Source: Candidatus Alistipes intestinigallinarum
GTDB taxonomy: Bacteria; Bacteroidota; Bacteroidia; Bacteroidales; Rikenellaceae
Direction: 5' to 3'
Assembly: GCA_019115745.1 (NCBI GenBank)
Contig: DXDA01000015.1
Span: forward strand, 1-41,117
DNA length: 41,117 nt
Position numbers and translations under genes: made by a program. A model generated the notes under the pieces. That model worked only from the letters and a program-made list of their open reading frames with translations, ran no database searches and had not been told where the DNA came from. Positions 1-8,956 of the stretch are shown piece by piece; within the stretch, counting starts at the first letter, position 1; every line of letters starts with the position of its first letter.

Positions 1-1925
1 GTGGCGATCGAGGCGAAGGAGTCGTCCAGGAGGGTGATGTCCGAGGCGTCCTTGGCCACGGAGGTTCCGGAGCCCATCGAGAGCCCGACGTTTGCGAAGT
101 TGAGGGCCGGGGCGTCGTTGGTTCCGTCGCCGGTGACGGCAACGACCTCGCCGCGCTGCTGCAGCAGGCGGACGAGCCGCTGCTTGTCGAGCGGGCGGGC
201 GCGGGACATGATCTTCAGCTCCTGCACGCGATCGAGGAGCTCCTCGTCGCTCATGGCGGCGAAATCCGCTCCGGTGATGTGGTTGCGTTCGCCGTCGACG
301 GCATCGTTCCAGAGTCCGATCTGGCGGGCGATTTCGCGGGCCGTGGCGGGGGTGTCGCCGGTGACGATCTTCACGCCGATCCCGGCCTCCAGACAGCGGC
401 CCACGGCAGCCGGGACATCCTCACGCACGGGATCCGAAATGGCCGCCACGGCCGCGAAATGCAGGCCTCCGGCCCGGACGGCCTCCTGACACTCCGCCGC
501 GGAGGTCTCGGCCCAGGCCACGGCCAGCGTGCGCATGGCGCGGTTCTGGAATCCGGCGAGCTGTTCGGCGACCTTTTCATCGTGTCCGTCCGGTGCACAC
601 ATCGCGCGCACGATCTCCGGCGCACCCTTCACACAGAGCAGGCGGCGGCCCGACAGCCCGCTTTCGATGATCGTGGCCATGTACTTGCGTTCGGTGGAGA
701 AGGTCAGGCGGTCGACGATCTTTGCTCCGGCGCGCAACGCCTCGTAATCGTTCCCGCCGCGGCGCATCCATTCGAGCAGGGCCCCTTCGGTGGGGTTTCC
801 GATGATGTGCCCTTCGGCATCGAGGAAGGCCGTGGAGTTCAGCGCGACGACCTCGGCGAAGTCGCGGTCGGGCAGCGCGTCGTAGCGGACGAGCTCCTGG
901 ACATGCATCCGGTTCTGGGTGAGGGTTCCGGTCTTGTCGGTGCAGATGACCGTCACGGCCCCCATGGTTTCGCAGGCGTGCATCTTGCGCACGAGGTTGT
1001 TGGTCTTGAGCATCCGGCGCATGGACATGGCCAGCGAGAGGGTGATCGACATGGGGAGTCCCTCGGGTACGGCCATGACGATGATGGCCACCGAGATCAT
1101 GAAGATGTTGAGGACCTTTTGCGAAATCGTGAGCCAGTCCTGTTCGAGCAGCCCTCCGGCGAAGACGGCCTTCAGGAGCATGACGCAGAAGATCAGCACG
1201 GAGAGGAGAATTCCGACGCGTCCGATGAGCTTCGAGAGCCGGGTCAACTGCCGGTCGAGCGGCGTCTGCTCCTCGCTCTGGACGGTCGACTGCTCGGTGA
1301 CGCGTCCGGCCTCGGTGGCGTCTCCGACGGCCGTCACGACCAGCACGCCGTATCCGTCGGCGACGGTCGTTCCGCGCATGGCGACGTTCGAGGGGTAGGT
1401 GGCCTCGGGGTCGAAGTGTGCCTCGTCGACGGTTTTGTCGACTTCGGGTTCACCGGTGAGTGTCGATTCGTTGATCTTCAGCGAGACGGCTTCGACGAGT
1501 TCGCCGTCGGCGGGAATCGTCTCGCCGCCCTCGGTGTAGACGACGTCTCCGACGACGACGTCGCGGCGGGGGATCTCGCGGATCGAGCCTTCGCGCATCA
1601 CCTTCACGGGAATGTCGTCGTTGACCTGATTCAGCCGGCGGAATCGGCGTTGGGCGTCCCATTCGAACCAGAATCCGACGCACGTGGCGAGGATGATGGC
1701 GCAGATGATGCCGATCGACTCGGTGAAGTCGCGGTGTACGAATCCGATGGCCAGCGAGAGCACGGCGGCGAGCAGGAGAATGCGGATGATCGGGTCCTGG
1801 AACTTTTCGAGGAGAAGTTTCCAGACGGAGTCATCCTTGGGAGGGGTGATGATGTTGTTGCCGTGATCGTTGCGGCTCTTTTCGACCTCTCGGGCGGTCA
1901 GACCTTTGGGGTTGTAGGGTATCAT
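1..1925 (-). CDS. Calcium-translocating P-type ATPase (PMCA-like), C-terminus beyond window
   Basis: P2-type cation ATPase of the inner membrane, expected to pump Ca2+ out of the cell using ATP. Visible, residues 1-641: N-terminal cation-ATPase domain; membrane pair at about 46-88; actuator domain with STLTGEP (154-160); membrane pair at about 235-295 ending in PEGLP (287-291); phosphorylation motif DKTGT (330-334); and the hinge motif TGDGTND (about 598-604). The family is usually near 850-900 residues, so the last membrane segments lie beyond base 1. PEGLP with DKTGT fits the PMCA/SERCA branch; Ca2+ specificity is inferred. The start codon is 4 bases after the rodA stop, so it is probably translated with the elongasome operon, an unusual partner. 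Confidence 0.93.
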   Translation of the reverse strand, partial: MIPYNPKGLTAREVEKSRNDHGNNIITPPKDDSVWKLLLEKFQDPIIRILLLAAVLSLAIGFVHRDFTESIGIICAIILATCVGFWFEWDAQRRFRRLNQVNDDIPVKVMREGSIREIPRRDVVVGDVVYTEGGETIPADGELVEAVSLKINESTLTGEPEVDKTVDEAHFDPEATYPSNVAMRGTTVADGYGVLVVTAVGDATEAGRVTEQSTVQSEEQTPLDRQLTRLSKLIGRVGILLSVLIFCVMLLKAVFAGGLLEQDWLTISQKVLNIFMISVAIIVMAVPEGLPMSITLSLAMSMRRMLKTNNLVRKMHACETMGAVTVICTDKTGTLTQNRMHVQELVRYDALPDRDFAEVVALNSTAFLDAEGHIIGNPTEGALLEWMRRGGNDYEALRAGAKIVDRLTFSTERKYMATIIESGLSGRRLLCVKGAPEIVRAMCAPDGHDEKVAEQLAGFQNRAMRTLAVAWAETSAAECQEAVRAGGLHFAAVAAISDPVREDVPAAVGRCLEAGIGVKIVTGDTPATAREIARQIGLWNDAVDGERNHITGADFAAMSDEELLDRVQELKIMSRARPLDKQRLVRLLQQRGEVVAVTGDGTNDAPALNFANVGLSMGSGTSVAKDASDITLLDDSFASIA

Positions 1926-1929
1926 GTTC

Positions 1930-3375
1930 TCAGGAAAATTTGTTCAGTGAAAATTGCCGGGTGGAGGCGTCGAGCCGCACGGCGATGAAGAGCAGGATGG
2001 TGAATGCGATGAGCGACGAACCTCCGTAGCTCATGAAGGGCAGCGGGATTCCCATGACGGGCATCAGCCCGATGGTCATGCCGACGTTCACGAGGACGTG
2101 GAACAGGAGGATCGAGGCGACGCAGTAACAGTAGATCCGGCCGAAGGGCTCCTCCTGGCGTTCCCCCATGCGCATGAGGCGCAGGATCAGCAGGCAGAGC
2201 AGCGTGAGGACAAAGGTTGTCCCGAGAAATCCCCACTCTTCGCCGACGGTGCAGAAGATGAAGTCGGTGTGTTTTTCGGGGACGAACCCGTATTTGATCT
2301 GCGTACCCTGGAGGAATCCCTTTCCGGCGAATCCTCCGGATCCGATGGCGATTTTGGCCTGGTTGACGTTGTAGTCGGTGCCCAGGGGGTCGCTGATGAT
2401 GCCGAGGAAACTGAGGATTCGGTCGCGCTGGTGCTGTTTGAGGATCGAGTTGAAGATGTAGTCGGTCGTGGGAAGGAAGATGAGCGACCCGACGAAGAGC
2501 CCGAGCGTGATGAAGATGTTGGCCAGGTGCGACCGATAGGCGTAGACGGCGGCGAATGCCACGGCTGCGAGGGTCATCAGGAGGAGGCTGTGGTAGAGGT
2601 CGAGGGTCCCGGGGCTGATGAGGGCCATGACCAGACAGAGGAGGATGGCGGCGAGCATCAGCGCGGCGAGGAAGATGATGCGCGAGCGCCAGTGTCCGTT
2701 CATCATGGCCTCGGAGAGCGTGCAGACGAGGATCAGACAGAGCAGCAACATCATCGGCGAGAGGAGGAACGAGACGATGAACAGGGCGCCGATCAGCAGG
2801 ACGGGGATGCATAACCACTTGTTGAGCCCCTCGCGGTAGAGGACGAAGAGGAACGATCCGAGGACGATTCCGGAACCGGTATCGTTCTGGAGGATGATGA
2901 TCAGCAGGGGGATGCAGATGACGGTTCCGACCTTGAAGAGATCCCCGGGGCGGTTGATCGAGAAGGAGTAGTTGCTCATCACGCGGGCCAGGGCGAGAGC
3001 CGTTGCGATCTTGGCGAACTCGACGGGCTGGACGCGGACGGAACCGAATTCGAACCAGGCCTTTGCGCCGTTGACCTCGCGGCCGAAGAGCAGGGCTGCG
3101 ACGAGGAGCGCAAGTCCGACGAAATAGGCCGGATAGGCGAACATGTGGTAGTATCGTTCGTCGAGCAGCAGGACGACGAGCGCCGTGACCCAGGCGATTC
3201 CGATCCAGACGAGCTGCTTCATGTAGAAGTGCGAGAGGGAGAAGGTCTGTGCTGCGGAGTCGTCGTACGAGGCGGAGATGATGGATACGAATCCGGCCAG
3301 TACGATGAGTACGTAGAGGAGGACGGTCCCGCGGTCCACGCCGTCGAAAATGCCGTTGTGCCGGTTACTTGTCAT
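1930..3375 (-). CDS. rodA: Rod-shape SEDS glycosyltransferase RodA
   Basis: Peptidoglycan polymerase of the rod complex, working with PBP2 at the inner membrane. The 481-residue product is an all-helical SEDS protein. Hallmarks near the C-terminus include the EKHTDFIF and GEEWGF stretch and the PLPFMSYGGSS motif. It is about 110 residues longer than E. coli RodA; the extra length is a hydrophobic middle section (about residues 200-290) that, to my knowledge, is usual in Bacteroidota. I chose ATG at 3375 (MTSNRHNG), which overlaps the 3' end of mrdA by 11 bases; longer reading to 3513 would run antisense-like residues into mrdA. The start fits translational coupling in the mre operon. Confidence 0.95.
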   Translation of the reverse strand: MTSNRHNGIFDGVDRGTVLLYVLIVLAGFVSIISASYDDSAAQTFSLSHFYMKQLVWIGIAWVTALVVLLLDERYYHMFAYPAYFVGLALLVAALLFGREVNGAKAWFEFGSVRVQPVEFAKIATALALARVMSNYSFSINRPGDLFKVGTVICIPLLIIILQNDTGSGIVLGSFLFVLYREGLNKWLCIPVLLIGALFIVSFLLSPMMLLLCLILVCTLSEAMMNGHWRSRIIFLAALMLAAILLCLVMALISPGTLDLYHSLLLMTLAAVAFAAVYAYRSHLANIFITLGLFVGSLIFLPTTDYIFNSILKQHQRDRILSFLGIISDPLGTDYNVNQAKIAIGSGGFAGKGFLQGTQIKYGFVPEKHTDFIFCTVGEEWGFLGTTFVLTLLCLLILRLMRMGERQEEPFGRIYCYCVASILLFHVLVNVGMTIGLMPVMGIPLPFMSYGGSSLIAFTILLFIAVRLDASTRQFSLNKFS

Positions 3376-5191
3376 AGGCGGGGTAGTGGATTTGCATGTT
3401 CTTGATGTATTCCAGCAGGGCCGGGCGACGGATCGTGTCCGTGAGGTAGTACTCTTCGAGGAGGCTGGCGATCGGGAGCGCGGAGGTGGCTCCGAAGCCG
3501 CCGTTTTCGACATAGACCGAAATGGCGATCTTCGGGTTGTCCTTCGGTGCGAAGGAGAGGAACGTGGAGTGGTCGCGGCCGCGGGGGTTCTCGGCCGTAC
3601 CGGTCTTTCCGCAGACGTCCCAGCCTTCGAGCCGGGCCATCGTGGAGGTACCGCCGACGTTCACGCCGCGCCACATGCCCTCGACGATCGGTTCGAAGTG
3701 TTTGGGGTCGACCTTCGTGTAGTGGCGTTCGTAGAAGCGGCGGTCGAGCGAGTCGCGGCCTTCGACCTTCTTGACGATGTGAGGGATGTAGTAGTAGCCG
3801 CGGTTGGCGATGATGCAGGCGAGGTTGGCCAACTGCAGGGGCGTGCAGCCGAGGGCATCCTGCCCGATGGAGAGCGAGAGGACGGTAAGCGAGTTCCACG
3901 AACCGCGGTACTGCCGGTCGTAGTAGGCGCGGTCGGGGACGTATCCGTTTCCTTCGTCGAGGAAGTCGGAGTCGAGTTTGCGCCCGAATCCGAAACTCTC
4001 GACATACTCCTTCCAGACGTCGAAACCCTCCTTGACGTTTTCGTATTTCGGGTTGTCGAGGATGTCGCGGAAGACGTAGCAGAAGTAGGCGTTGCAGGAG
4101 GTTGCGACGGCGAATCGCAGGTCGAGGGGCGAGGCGTGGGCGTGGCAGGCCATCTTGAGGCGTCCGGCCTGATAGCCCATGTGGCAGGAGTGGAGGTCCG
4201 AGGGCCGGAGCACACCCTCCTGCAACCCGATGAGCCCCTGCACGAGCTTGAAGGTCGAGCCCGGGGGGTATTTGGCCTTCACGGCACGGTTGAACAACGG
4301 CTTGCGCTTGTTGTAGAGCATCTTCATGTAGTTGTTGCCGCGTTCGCGTCCGACCAGTTCGTCGGGGTCGTACGTGGGCGAGGAGACCATCATGAGGATC
4401 TCGCCCGTCGAGGGTTCGATGGCCACGGCTGCCCCGACCTTTCCGCGCATGAGCTCTTCGCCGAGCAACTGCAGTCGGGCGTCGATCGTGCTGACGAGGT
4501 AGTTTCCGGGTTCGGGCACGGAGTCGTAGCGTCCGTCCATGTAGGAGCCCTTGATGGCTCCGTGGGTGTCGATCTCCTGAATCTTGACCCCCTTCGTGCC
4601 GCGGAGTTCGGGTTCGTAGGCGGACTCCACGCCGCTCATGCCGACGTAATCGCCGACGCGGTATTCGGGATGGCGCTTCAGATAGGTGTCGTTCACCTCG
4701 CTGACATACCCGAGGAGGTTCCCGCCGATCTTGCGGGGATACTGCCGGACGGTGCGGTAGACGGTGTAGAAGCCTCGGAAATTGCCCTCGTCGAAACGGA
4801 GCTTGTCCTCCTTGGGGATGTAGCTCGTCACGACGCGCGGGGCTCGCGGGCGGACCCTGGCGTTGGCCAGTTCGCGTTCGAGTTTCGTGCGGGAGATCCC
4901 GGCAACCTCGCAGAGCCGGGCGGTGTCGAACCCGCGCTTGTCGATCTCGCGGTAGATGACCATCAGGTCGTAACATTCGCGGCTCTGGACGAGATACTCC
5001 CCGTTGCGGTCGAAGACTTCGCCGCGCGGGGGATACTGTACGACGTGGCGCAGGACGTTCGCCTCGGCGAGTTCGGCGTATCGTTTGTCGAAGAGCTGAA
5101 TGTATCCCAGGCGGACGATGATCACCGCGAAGATAAAGATCACGATGACCTGCAGGGTTCTCATTCTCAGGAAACTTTCCGAATCTCTCAT
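3365..5191 (-). CDS. mrdA: Penicillin-binding protein 2 (transpeptidase of the elongasome)
   Basis: Class B PBP that cross-links peptidoglycan during side-wall growth, partner of RodA. The 608-residue protein has one N-terminal membrane anchor (about 10-30), a PBP dimerization region, and the transpeptidase domain. All three active-site motifs are visible: STFK with the nucleophile serine at residue 312, SCN at 365-367 and KTG at 529-531. Start chosen at ATG 5191 (MRDSESFL) because it forms an ATGA overlap with the mreD stop; a further upstream ATG exists at 5236 inside mreD. Sits between mreD and rodA in the expected cell-shape order. Confidence 0.96.
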   Translation of the reverse strand: MRDSESFLRMRTLQVIVIFIFAVIIVRLGYIQLFDKRYAELAEANVLRHVVQYPPRGEVFDRNGEYLVQSRECYDLMVIYREIDKRGFDTARLCEVAGISRTKLERELANARVRPRAPRVVTSYIPKEDKLRFDEGNFRGFYTVYRTVRQYPRKIGGNLLGYVSEVNDTYLKRHPEYRVGDYVGMSGVESAYEPELRGTKGVKIQEIDTHGAIKGSYMDGRYDSVPEPGNYLVSTIDARLQLLGEELMRGKVGAAVAIEPSTGEILMMVSSPTYDPDELVGRERGNNYMKMLYNKRKPLFNRAVKAKYPPGSTFKLVQGLIGLQEGVLRPSDLHSCHMGYQAGRLKMACHAHASPLDLRFAVATSCNAYFCYVFRDILDNPKYENVKEGFDVWKEYVESFGFGRKLDSDFLDEGNGYVPDRAYYDRQYRGSWNSLTVLSLSIGQDALGCTPLQLANLACIIANRGYYYIPHIVKKVEGRDSLDRRFYERHYTKVDPKHFEPIVEGMWRGVNVGGTSTMARLEGWDVCGKTGTAENPRGRDHSTFLSFAPKDNPKIAISVYVENGGFGATSALPIASLLEEYYLTDTIRRPALLEYIKNMQIHYPAYDK

Positions 5192-5706
5192 ACGCGGGCG
5201 GGGATTTTTGCGGTGAAGATGCGGGTGACGATCCACCCGAACGCCACCGAAAGGGCCGAGCTGAGGAGAATCCGCAGGATCGTATGCGGGAGCAGTCTCC
5301 AGGAGAGCGCTTCGAGCAGGAAGAAGATCGTGTGGTGGATGAGCGTCAGGACGAGGAGGAATGCGAAGAACTTGCGGCTTCCGAGGCGGTCCGGGGAGGG
5401 TATTCCGCCTTCGCGGACGTTTTCACGGCCGCAGATCATGCCGGCAAGCGAAGGGCGGAAGAAGGCGATGGGGAGTGTGGCGATGGTGTTGATTCCCGCG
5501 GCGCCCATGGCGCAGTCCATGGTGATTCCGAGCAGGAGCCCGGAGCCGAGGAGCGAGACGGGCTGTGCGTCGAGCGGCAGCAGGGCGATGAAGACGACGT
5601 ATACGAGGGGGTTGAGGTATACGCTGATCGAGAGGTTGTCGAAGAGGAATACCTGCAGGAGAACGACGGCGGCAAAGAGGCCGATGTATGGGAGGGTTCG
5701 GTACAT
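5188..5706 (-). CDS. mreD: Rod shape-determining membrane protein MreD
   Basis: Small integral membrane component of the elongasome. The 172-residue product is hydrophobic throughout with about five predicted membrane segments and begins MYRTLPYIGLF. MreD is poorly conserved in sequence; the assignment rests on length, membrane topology and position between mreC and mrdA. It starts immediately after mreC (the mreC stop ends at 5708, one base before this start codon) and its TGA overlaps the mrdA ATG (ATGA), so the three are almost certainly translated from one mRNA. Confidence 0.9.
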   Translation of the reverse strand: MYRTLPYIGLFAAVVLLQVFLFDNLSISVYLNPLVYVVFIALLPLDAQPVSLLGSGLLLGITMDCAMGAAGINTIATLPIAFFRPSLAGMICGRENVREGGIPSPDRLGSRKFFAFLLVLTLIHHTIFFLLEALSWRLLPHTILRILLSSALSVAFGWIVTRIFTAKIPARV

Positions 5707-5707
5707 G

Positions 5708-6562
5708 TCAGTTGACGCGTGAATGTTGTTCGACCTGTTCGCTGTTGCGGAGCTCCTGAATCTCGTACCGGTCGCGGTCGGCGACGAGGATGACCTCGTT
5801 GAGTCGGGACATTTCGGCGGCGAGCCGCACGCGGACAGTGTACGATGTTTTGGTCTCGTTGAGCTGGGCGCTTTCGACCCAACCGATGAGGATGTCGGCG
5901 GGGAAGTATTCGGAGAGTCCGGTGGTGACGACCTCCTGCCCGGGCTGGGGCTCGGCGTATTTGGAGAGTTCGCCGAGGACCACGACGTTGGGGTCTACGC
6001 CGTCCCAGTAGAGCGATCCGGAGTAGTCGGACGCGGCGATCTTGCCGCTGGTCCGGAAGGAGGTGTTGAGCACCGAGATGGCGACGGCATACCGGTCGGT
6101 GCAGGCGACGACGTAGCCGACCAGCGAACCGTCCGGGGCCAGCACACCCATCTCCTCTTCGATGCCGTCCTCGCGTCCGCGGTTGAGGGTCAGGAGGTTC
6201 TGCATTCGATTGAGGGAGTTTCCGACGACGGCGGCGGTGGCGAACCGGTATTTGGAGTCGCCGATATCGCGCAGGTATGTGTCGAGCCGGGCCTCGGTTT
6301 CGGCCTCCTGATACTTGGCGAGCTGCTCTTCGAGGCTGGCGACGCGCTCGGCGAGCTGTCGGTTTTCGCGACCGAGGAAGAGGTAGCGGCGGACTCCGGC
6401 GAAGAATCCGTGCACACCGCCTGCCACCTGGTTCGAACGGGCGAGCAACCGGGCCTGAGTATAGCTTGAGGAGTGGGCGTAATAGCCGATGGCTGCGGCT
6501 TCCAGCACCACGAAGAGTACGACGACGTAGATGCTTCGGATGAACTCGATCAGCTTTCGCAC
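5708..6562 (-). CDS. mreC: Rod shape-determining protein MreC
   Basis: Periplasmic scaffold that links MreB filaments to the peptidoglycan synthases. The 284-residue protein has a short cytoplasmic start, one membrane helix (about 10-30), a coiled coil (about 62-90, containing RENRQLAERVASLEEQL) and the beta-barrel core seen in the family, with motifs NRGREDGI and the later GQEVVTTGLSEYFPADILIG. Length is normal. It lies 94 bases after mreB and directly before mreD. Confidence 0.95.
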   Translation of the reverse strand: MRKLIEFIRSIYVVVLFVVLEAAAIGYYAHSSSYTQARLLARSNQVAGGVHGFFAGVRRYLFLGRENRQLAERVASLEEQLAKYQEAETEARLDTYLRDIGDSKYRFATAAVVGNSLNRMQNLLTLNRGREDGIEEEMGVLAPDGSLVGYVVACTDRYAVAISVLNTSFRTSGKIAASDYSGSLYWDGVDPNVVVLGELSKYAEPQPGQEVVTTGLSEYFPADILIGWVESAQLNETKTSYTVRVRLAAEMSRLNEVILVADRDRYEIQELRNSEQVEQHSRVN

Positions 6563-6656
6563 GGCGTTTTTCGGTTAAAGCGATGGATGTATCCTTAATT
6601 CAAGATTGCGGACCGAGGCCCGCAATCCGTTTCGCAAAAAGTCTGTGTTCGGCGCC

Positions 6657-7676
6657 TCAACGCATGAGGAACGAGAACCGGTTGATGTTCTTCAGGGCGA
6701 TGCCGGTTCCGCGGGCGATGGCGCGCAGGGGGTCTTCGGCGATGTGGAACGGGATTCCGGTTTTTTCGTTGAGCCGACGGTCGAGTCCCTTGATGAGTGC
6801 ACCGCCGCCTGCAAGGTAGATTCCGTTCTTGACGATGTCGGCATAGAGCTCGGGGGGCATCGATTCGAGGACCTTCATCAGCGCGGCGTCGATCTTCGAG
6901 AGGGACTTTTCGAGGGCGTATGCGATCTCGCTGTAGGAGAGCGATACGGTCTGGGGAAGCGCGGTGAGCATGTTGGGTCCGGTGACGACGAAATCCTCGG
7001 GCTCCTCTTCGAGATCGGAGACGGCGGCGCCGATCGAGCACTTGATGGCCTCGGCGGTACGTTCGCCGATTCGGATGTTGTGCTGCTGGCGGACGTAGCT
7101 CTGGATGTCGTTCGTGAAGACGTCGCCGGCGGTGTTGATCGACTCGGAGCAGACGATTCCGCCGAGCGAGATGCAGGCGATCTCCGACGTACCGCCGCCG
7201 ATGTCGATGACCATGTTTCCTTCGGGGGCCTCGACGTCGAGTCCGGCACCGAGGGCCGCGGCCATGGGTTCGTAGATCATGTATACTTCGCGGCCTCCGG
7301 CGTGTTCGGCGGAGTCGCGTACGGCGCGGATCTCGACGTTGGTCGATCCCGAGGGGATGCAGATGACCATGCGCAGCGACGGCGCGAAGAGGCTTCCGGA
7401 GGTTTTGACCTTCTTGATCATGCCTCGGAGCATGAGTTCCGTGGCGTTGAAGTCGGCGATGACGCCGTCCTTGAGCGGTCGGATGGTCTTGATGTTCGGA
7501 TTTGTCTTCTCGTGCATCTGGCGGGCCTGTTGTCCGATAGCGACGAGTTTTCCGGTGTGGACGTCGAGGGCGACGATCGACGGTTCGTCGACGACGACCT
7601 TGCCGTTATAGATAATCAGCGTGTTGGCCGTACCGAGGTCGATGGCCAACTCTTGAGTCAAAGAAAAGATTCCCAT
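6657..7676 (-). CDS. mreB: Bacterial actin MreB, cell-shape filament protein
   Basis: ATP-binding actin homologue that forms membrane-bound filaments and positions lateral wall synthesis. The 339-residue product contains phosphate-1 motif DLGTAN (13-18), the conserved YEPMAAALGAGL (135-146), phosphate-2 motif VIDIGGGTSE (156-165) and the adenosine-site AGGGALIKGLD near residue 290. Length and motifs are those of the true rod-type MreB. It is the first gene of the operon; a -7 box lies about 100 bases upstream at 7776-7783. Confidence 0.97.
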   Translation of the reverse strand: MGIFSLTQELAIDLGTANTLIIYNGKVVVDEPSIVALDVHTGKLVAIGQQARQMHEKTNPNIKTIRPLKDGVIADFNATELMLRGMIKKVKTSGSLFAPSLRMVICIPSGSTNVEIRAVRDSAEHAGGREVYMIYEPMAAALGAGLDVEAPEGNMVIDIGGGTSEIACISLGGIVCSESINTAGDVFTNDIQSYVRQQHNIRIGERTAEAIKCSIGAAVSDLEEEPEDFVVTGPNMLTALPQTVSLSYSEIAYALEKSLSKIDAALMKVLESMPPELYADIVKNGIYLAGGGALIKGLDRRLNEKTGIPFHIAEDPLRAIARGTGIALKNINRFSFLMR

Positions 7677-7775
7677 AAAACTACCCCAACACTATTTTTT
7701 TTGTAAAGTCGTTATTTTCCAGTTACATACGCGGCTCTGCCGATTTTCGGTGCGTCGGGAGCCGACATATCCGGA

Positions 7776-7783
7776 CAAAGGTA
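7776..7783 (-). promoter_or_regulatory. Promoter -7 box of the mreB operon
   Basis: TACCTTTG on the minus strand matches the Bacteroidota -7 consensus TAnnTTTG. It predicts a leader of roughly 95-100 bases before mreB. No good TTTG -33 element is seen at the usual 19-21 base distance. The intergenic space 7677-7942 also carries the divergent gpsA promoter. Confidence 0.6.
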
Positions 7784-7912
7784 GCAAAAAGCCCTGGAAA
7801 AACGTCTATTTCAGGGCGTATTTTTTTTCGCGGGGTGCAGATTGGTGGGCAAAAGGGGGATTGCGGGGCTGAAAATCCGGAGTTGGAATCGGTATAATCT
7901 GCTTTTTTTGTT

Positions 7913-7920
7913 TATATTTG
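7913..7920 (+). promoter_or_regulatory. Promoter -7 box of gpsA-pgi
   Basis: TATATTTG matches TAnnTTTG and lies 22 bases before the gpsA start, predicting a leader of under 20 bases. A -33 TTTG at the usual spacing is not evident; the upstream DNA is T-rich. Confidence 0.6.
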
Positions 7921-7942
7921 TATTCTAAAACAGATCCCCGTT

Positions 7943-8950
7943 ATGGAATATAAAATCGGTTCCGACGCGCGCTGTGCGGTGATCGGCTATGGAAGTTGGG
8001 CGACGGCCCTGGTGGGGCTGCTTGCAGCCAACGGGCGTCGGGTGGGATGGTACGTCCGCAATCCGGAGGTGCTGGAGTTGCTGCGGAGCGAGGGGCGCAA
8101 CCCCCGCTATCTGAGCGATCTGGAGTTCGACCCGTCGGTCATTGCGCCGTCGGACGACCTGAATGCCGTGGTTCGGGATGCCGAGGTGGTGATCCTGGCC
8201 ACGCCGTCGGCCTATCTGAAGGATTTTCTGGCTCCGCTGAGCGTTTCGCTGAAGGATAAGTTCATCGTTTCGGCCATCAAGGGGATCGTCCCGGGGGACT
8301 ACCAGACCGTCGTGGAGTATATCCACGACCGCTACGACCTCTCCTACAAACAGCTCGGCCTCTTCACGGGCCCGTCGCACGCCGAAGAGGTCTCGCGCGG
8401 GAAACTCTCCTACCTGACGGTGGTGTGCACGGATCTCGACAACGCGCATTTGATCGGCTCGCGCTTTGCCGGGGGGAACATCCGGCTGAGCTACTCGACA
8501 GACCTCTATGGCATCGAATATGCAGCGATTCTGAAGAATATCTACGCCCTGGCCGTGGGCCTGGCCGTGGGTCTGGGCTACGGGGACAACTTCCTGGCGG
8601 TGCTGATCGCCAACTCGGCCGGGGAGATGACGCGCTTTCTGGAGGAGAGCTACCCGGACCGGCGCAACACACAGGTCTCGGCCTACCTGGGCGACCTGCT
8701 TGTGACGTGCTATTCGAATTACAGCCGCAACCGGCGCCTGGGGCTGCTGATCGGCCACGGCTGTACGGTGAAGAGCGCGCTGAACGAGATGACGATGGTG
8801 GCCGAGGGGTACTTCGCGGCGGACTGCATCCGTCACATCAACACGCGGCACCGGGTTGAGATGCCGATTGCGGAGATGGTCTACCGGGTTCTTTACGAGC
8901 GGGCATCGGCCCGCAAGGAGATGCAGGAATTGACAACCAAACTAATTTGA
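7943..8950 (+). CDS. gpsA: NAD(P)-dependent glycerol-3-phosphate dehydrogenase
   Basis: Cytosolic enzyme that reduces dihydroxyacetone phosphate to sn-glycerol-3-phosphate for phospholipid synthesis. The 335-residue protein has the Rossmann motif GYGSWAT (15-21; the family usually shows GxGxWGT), the GPSHAEEV substrate loop (141-148) and the likely catalytic lysine in AILKNIYAL (K196), followed by NSAGEMTRF. Normal length. It is followed after 6 bases by pgi, so both triose/hexose-phosphate enzymes share one transcript. Confidence 0.95.
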   Translation: MEYKIGSDARCAVIGYGSWATALVGLLAANGRRVGWYVRNPEVLELLRSEGRNPRYLSDLEFDPSVIAPSDDLNAVVRDAEVVILATPSAYLKDFLAPLSVSLKDKFIVSAIKGIVPGDYQTVVEYIHDRYDLSYKQLGLFTGPSHAEEVSRGKLSYLTVVCTDLDNAHLIGSRFAGGNIRLSYSTDLYGIEYAAILKNIYALAVGLAVGLGYGDNFLAVLIANSAGEMTRFLEESYPDRRNTQVSAYLGDLLVTCYSNYSRNRRLGLLIGHGCTVKSALNEMTMVAEGYFAADCIRHINTRHRVEMPIAEMVYRVLYERASARKEMQELTTKLI

Positions 8951-8956
8951 CACGAT

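Noticed and set aside
279..1988. Long open frame on the plus strand opposite the P-type ATPase
   Set aside because: It is a shadow of codon bias in GC-rich DNA; the minus strand shows all ATPase motifs and the plus translation is a low-complexity Gly/Asp/Val/His mix.
3350..5722. 790-residue open frame opposite mrdA
   Set aside because: Antisense to a gene with three intact penicillin-binding motifs; no recognisable domain in the translation.
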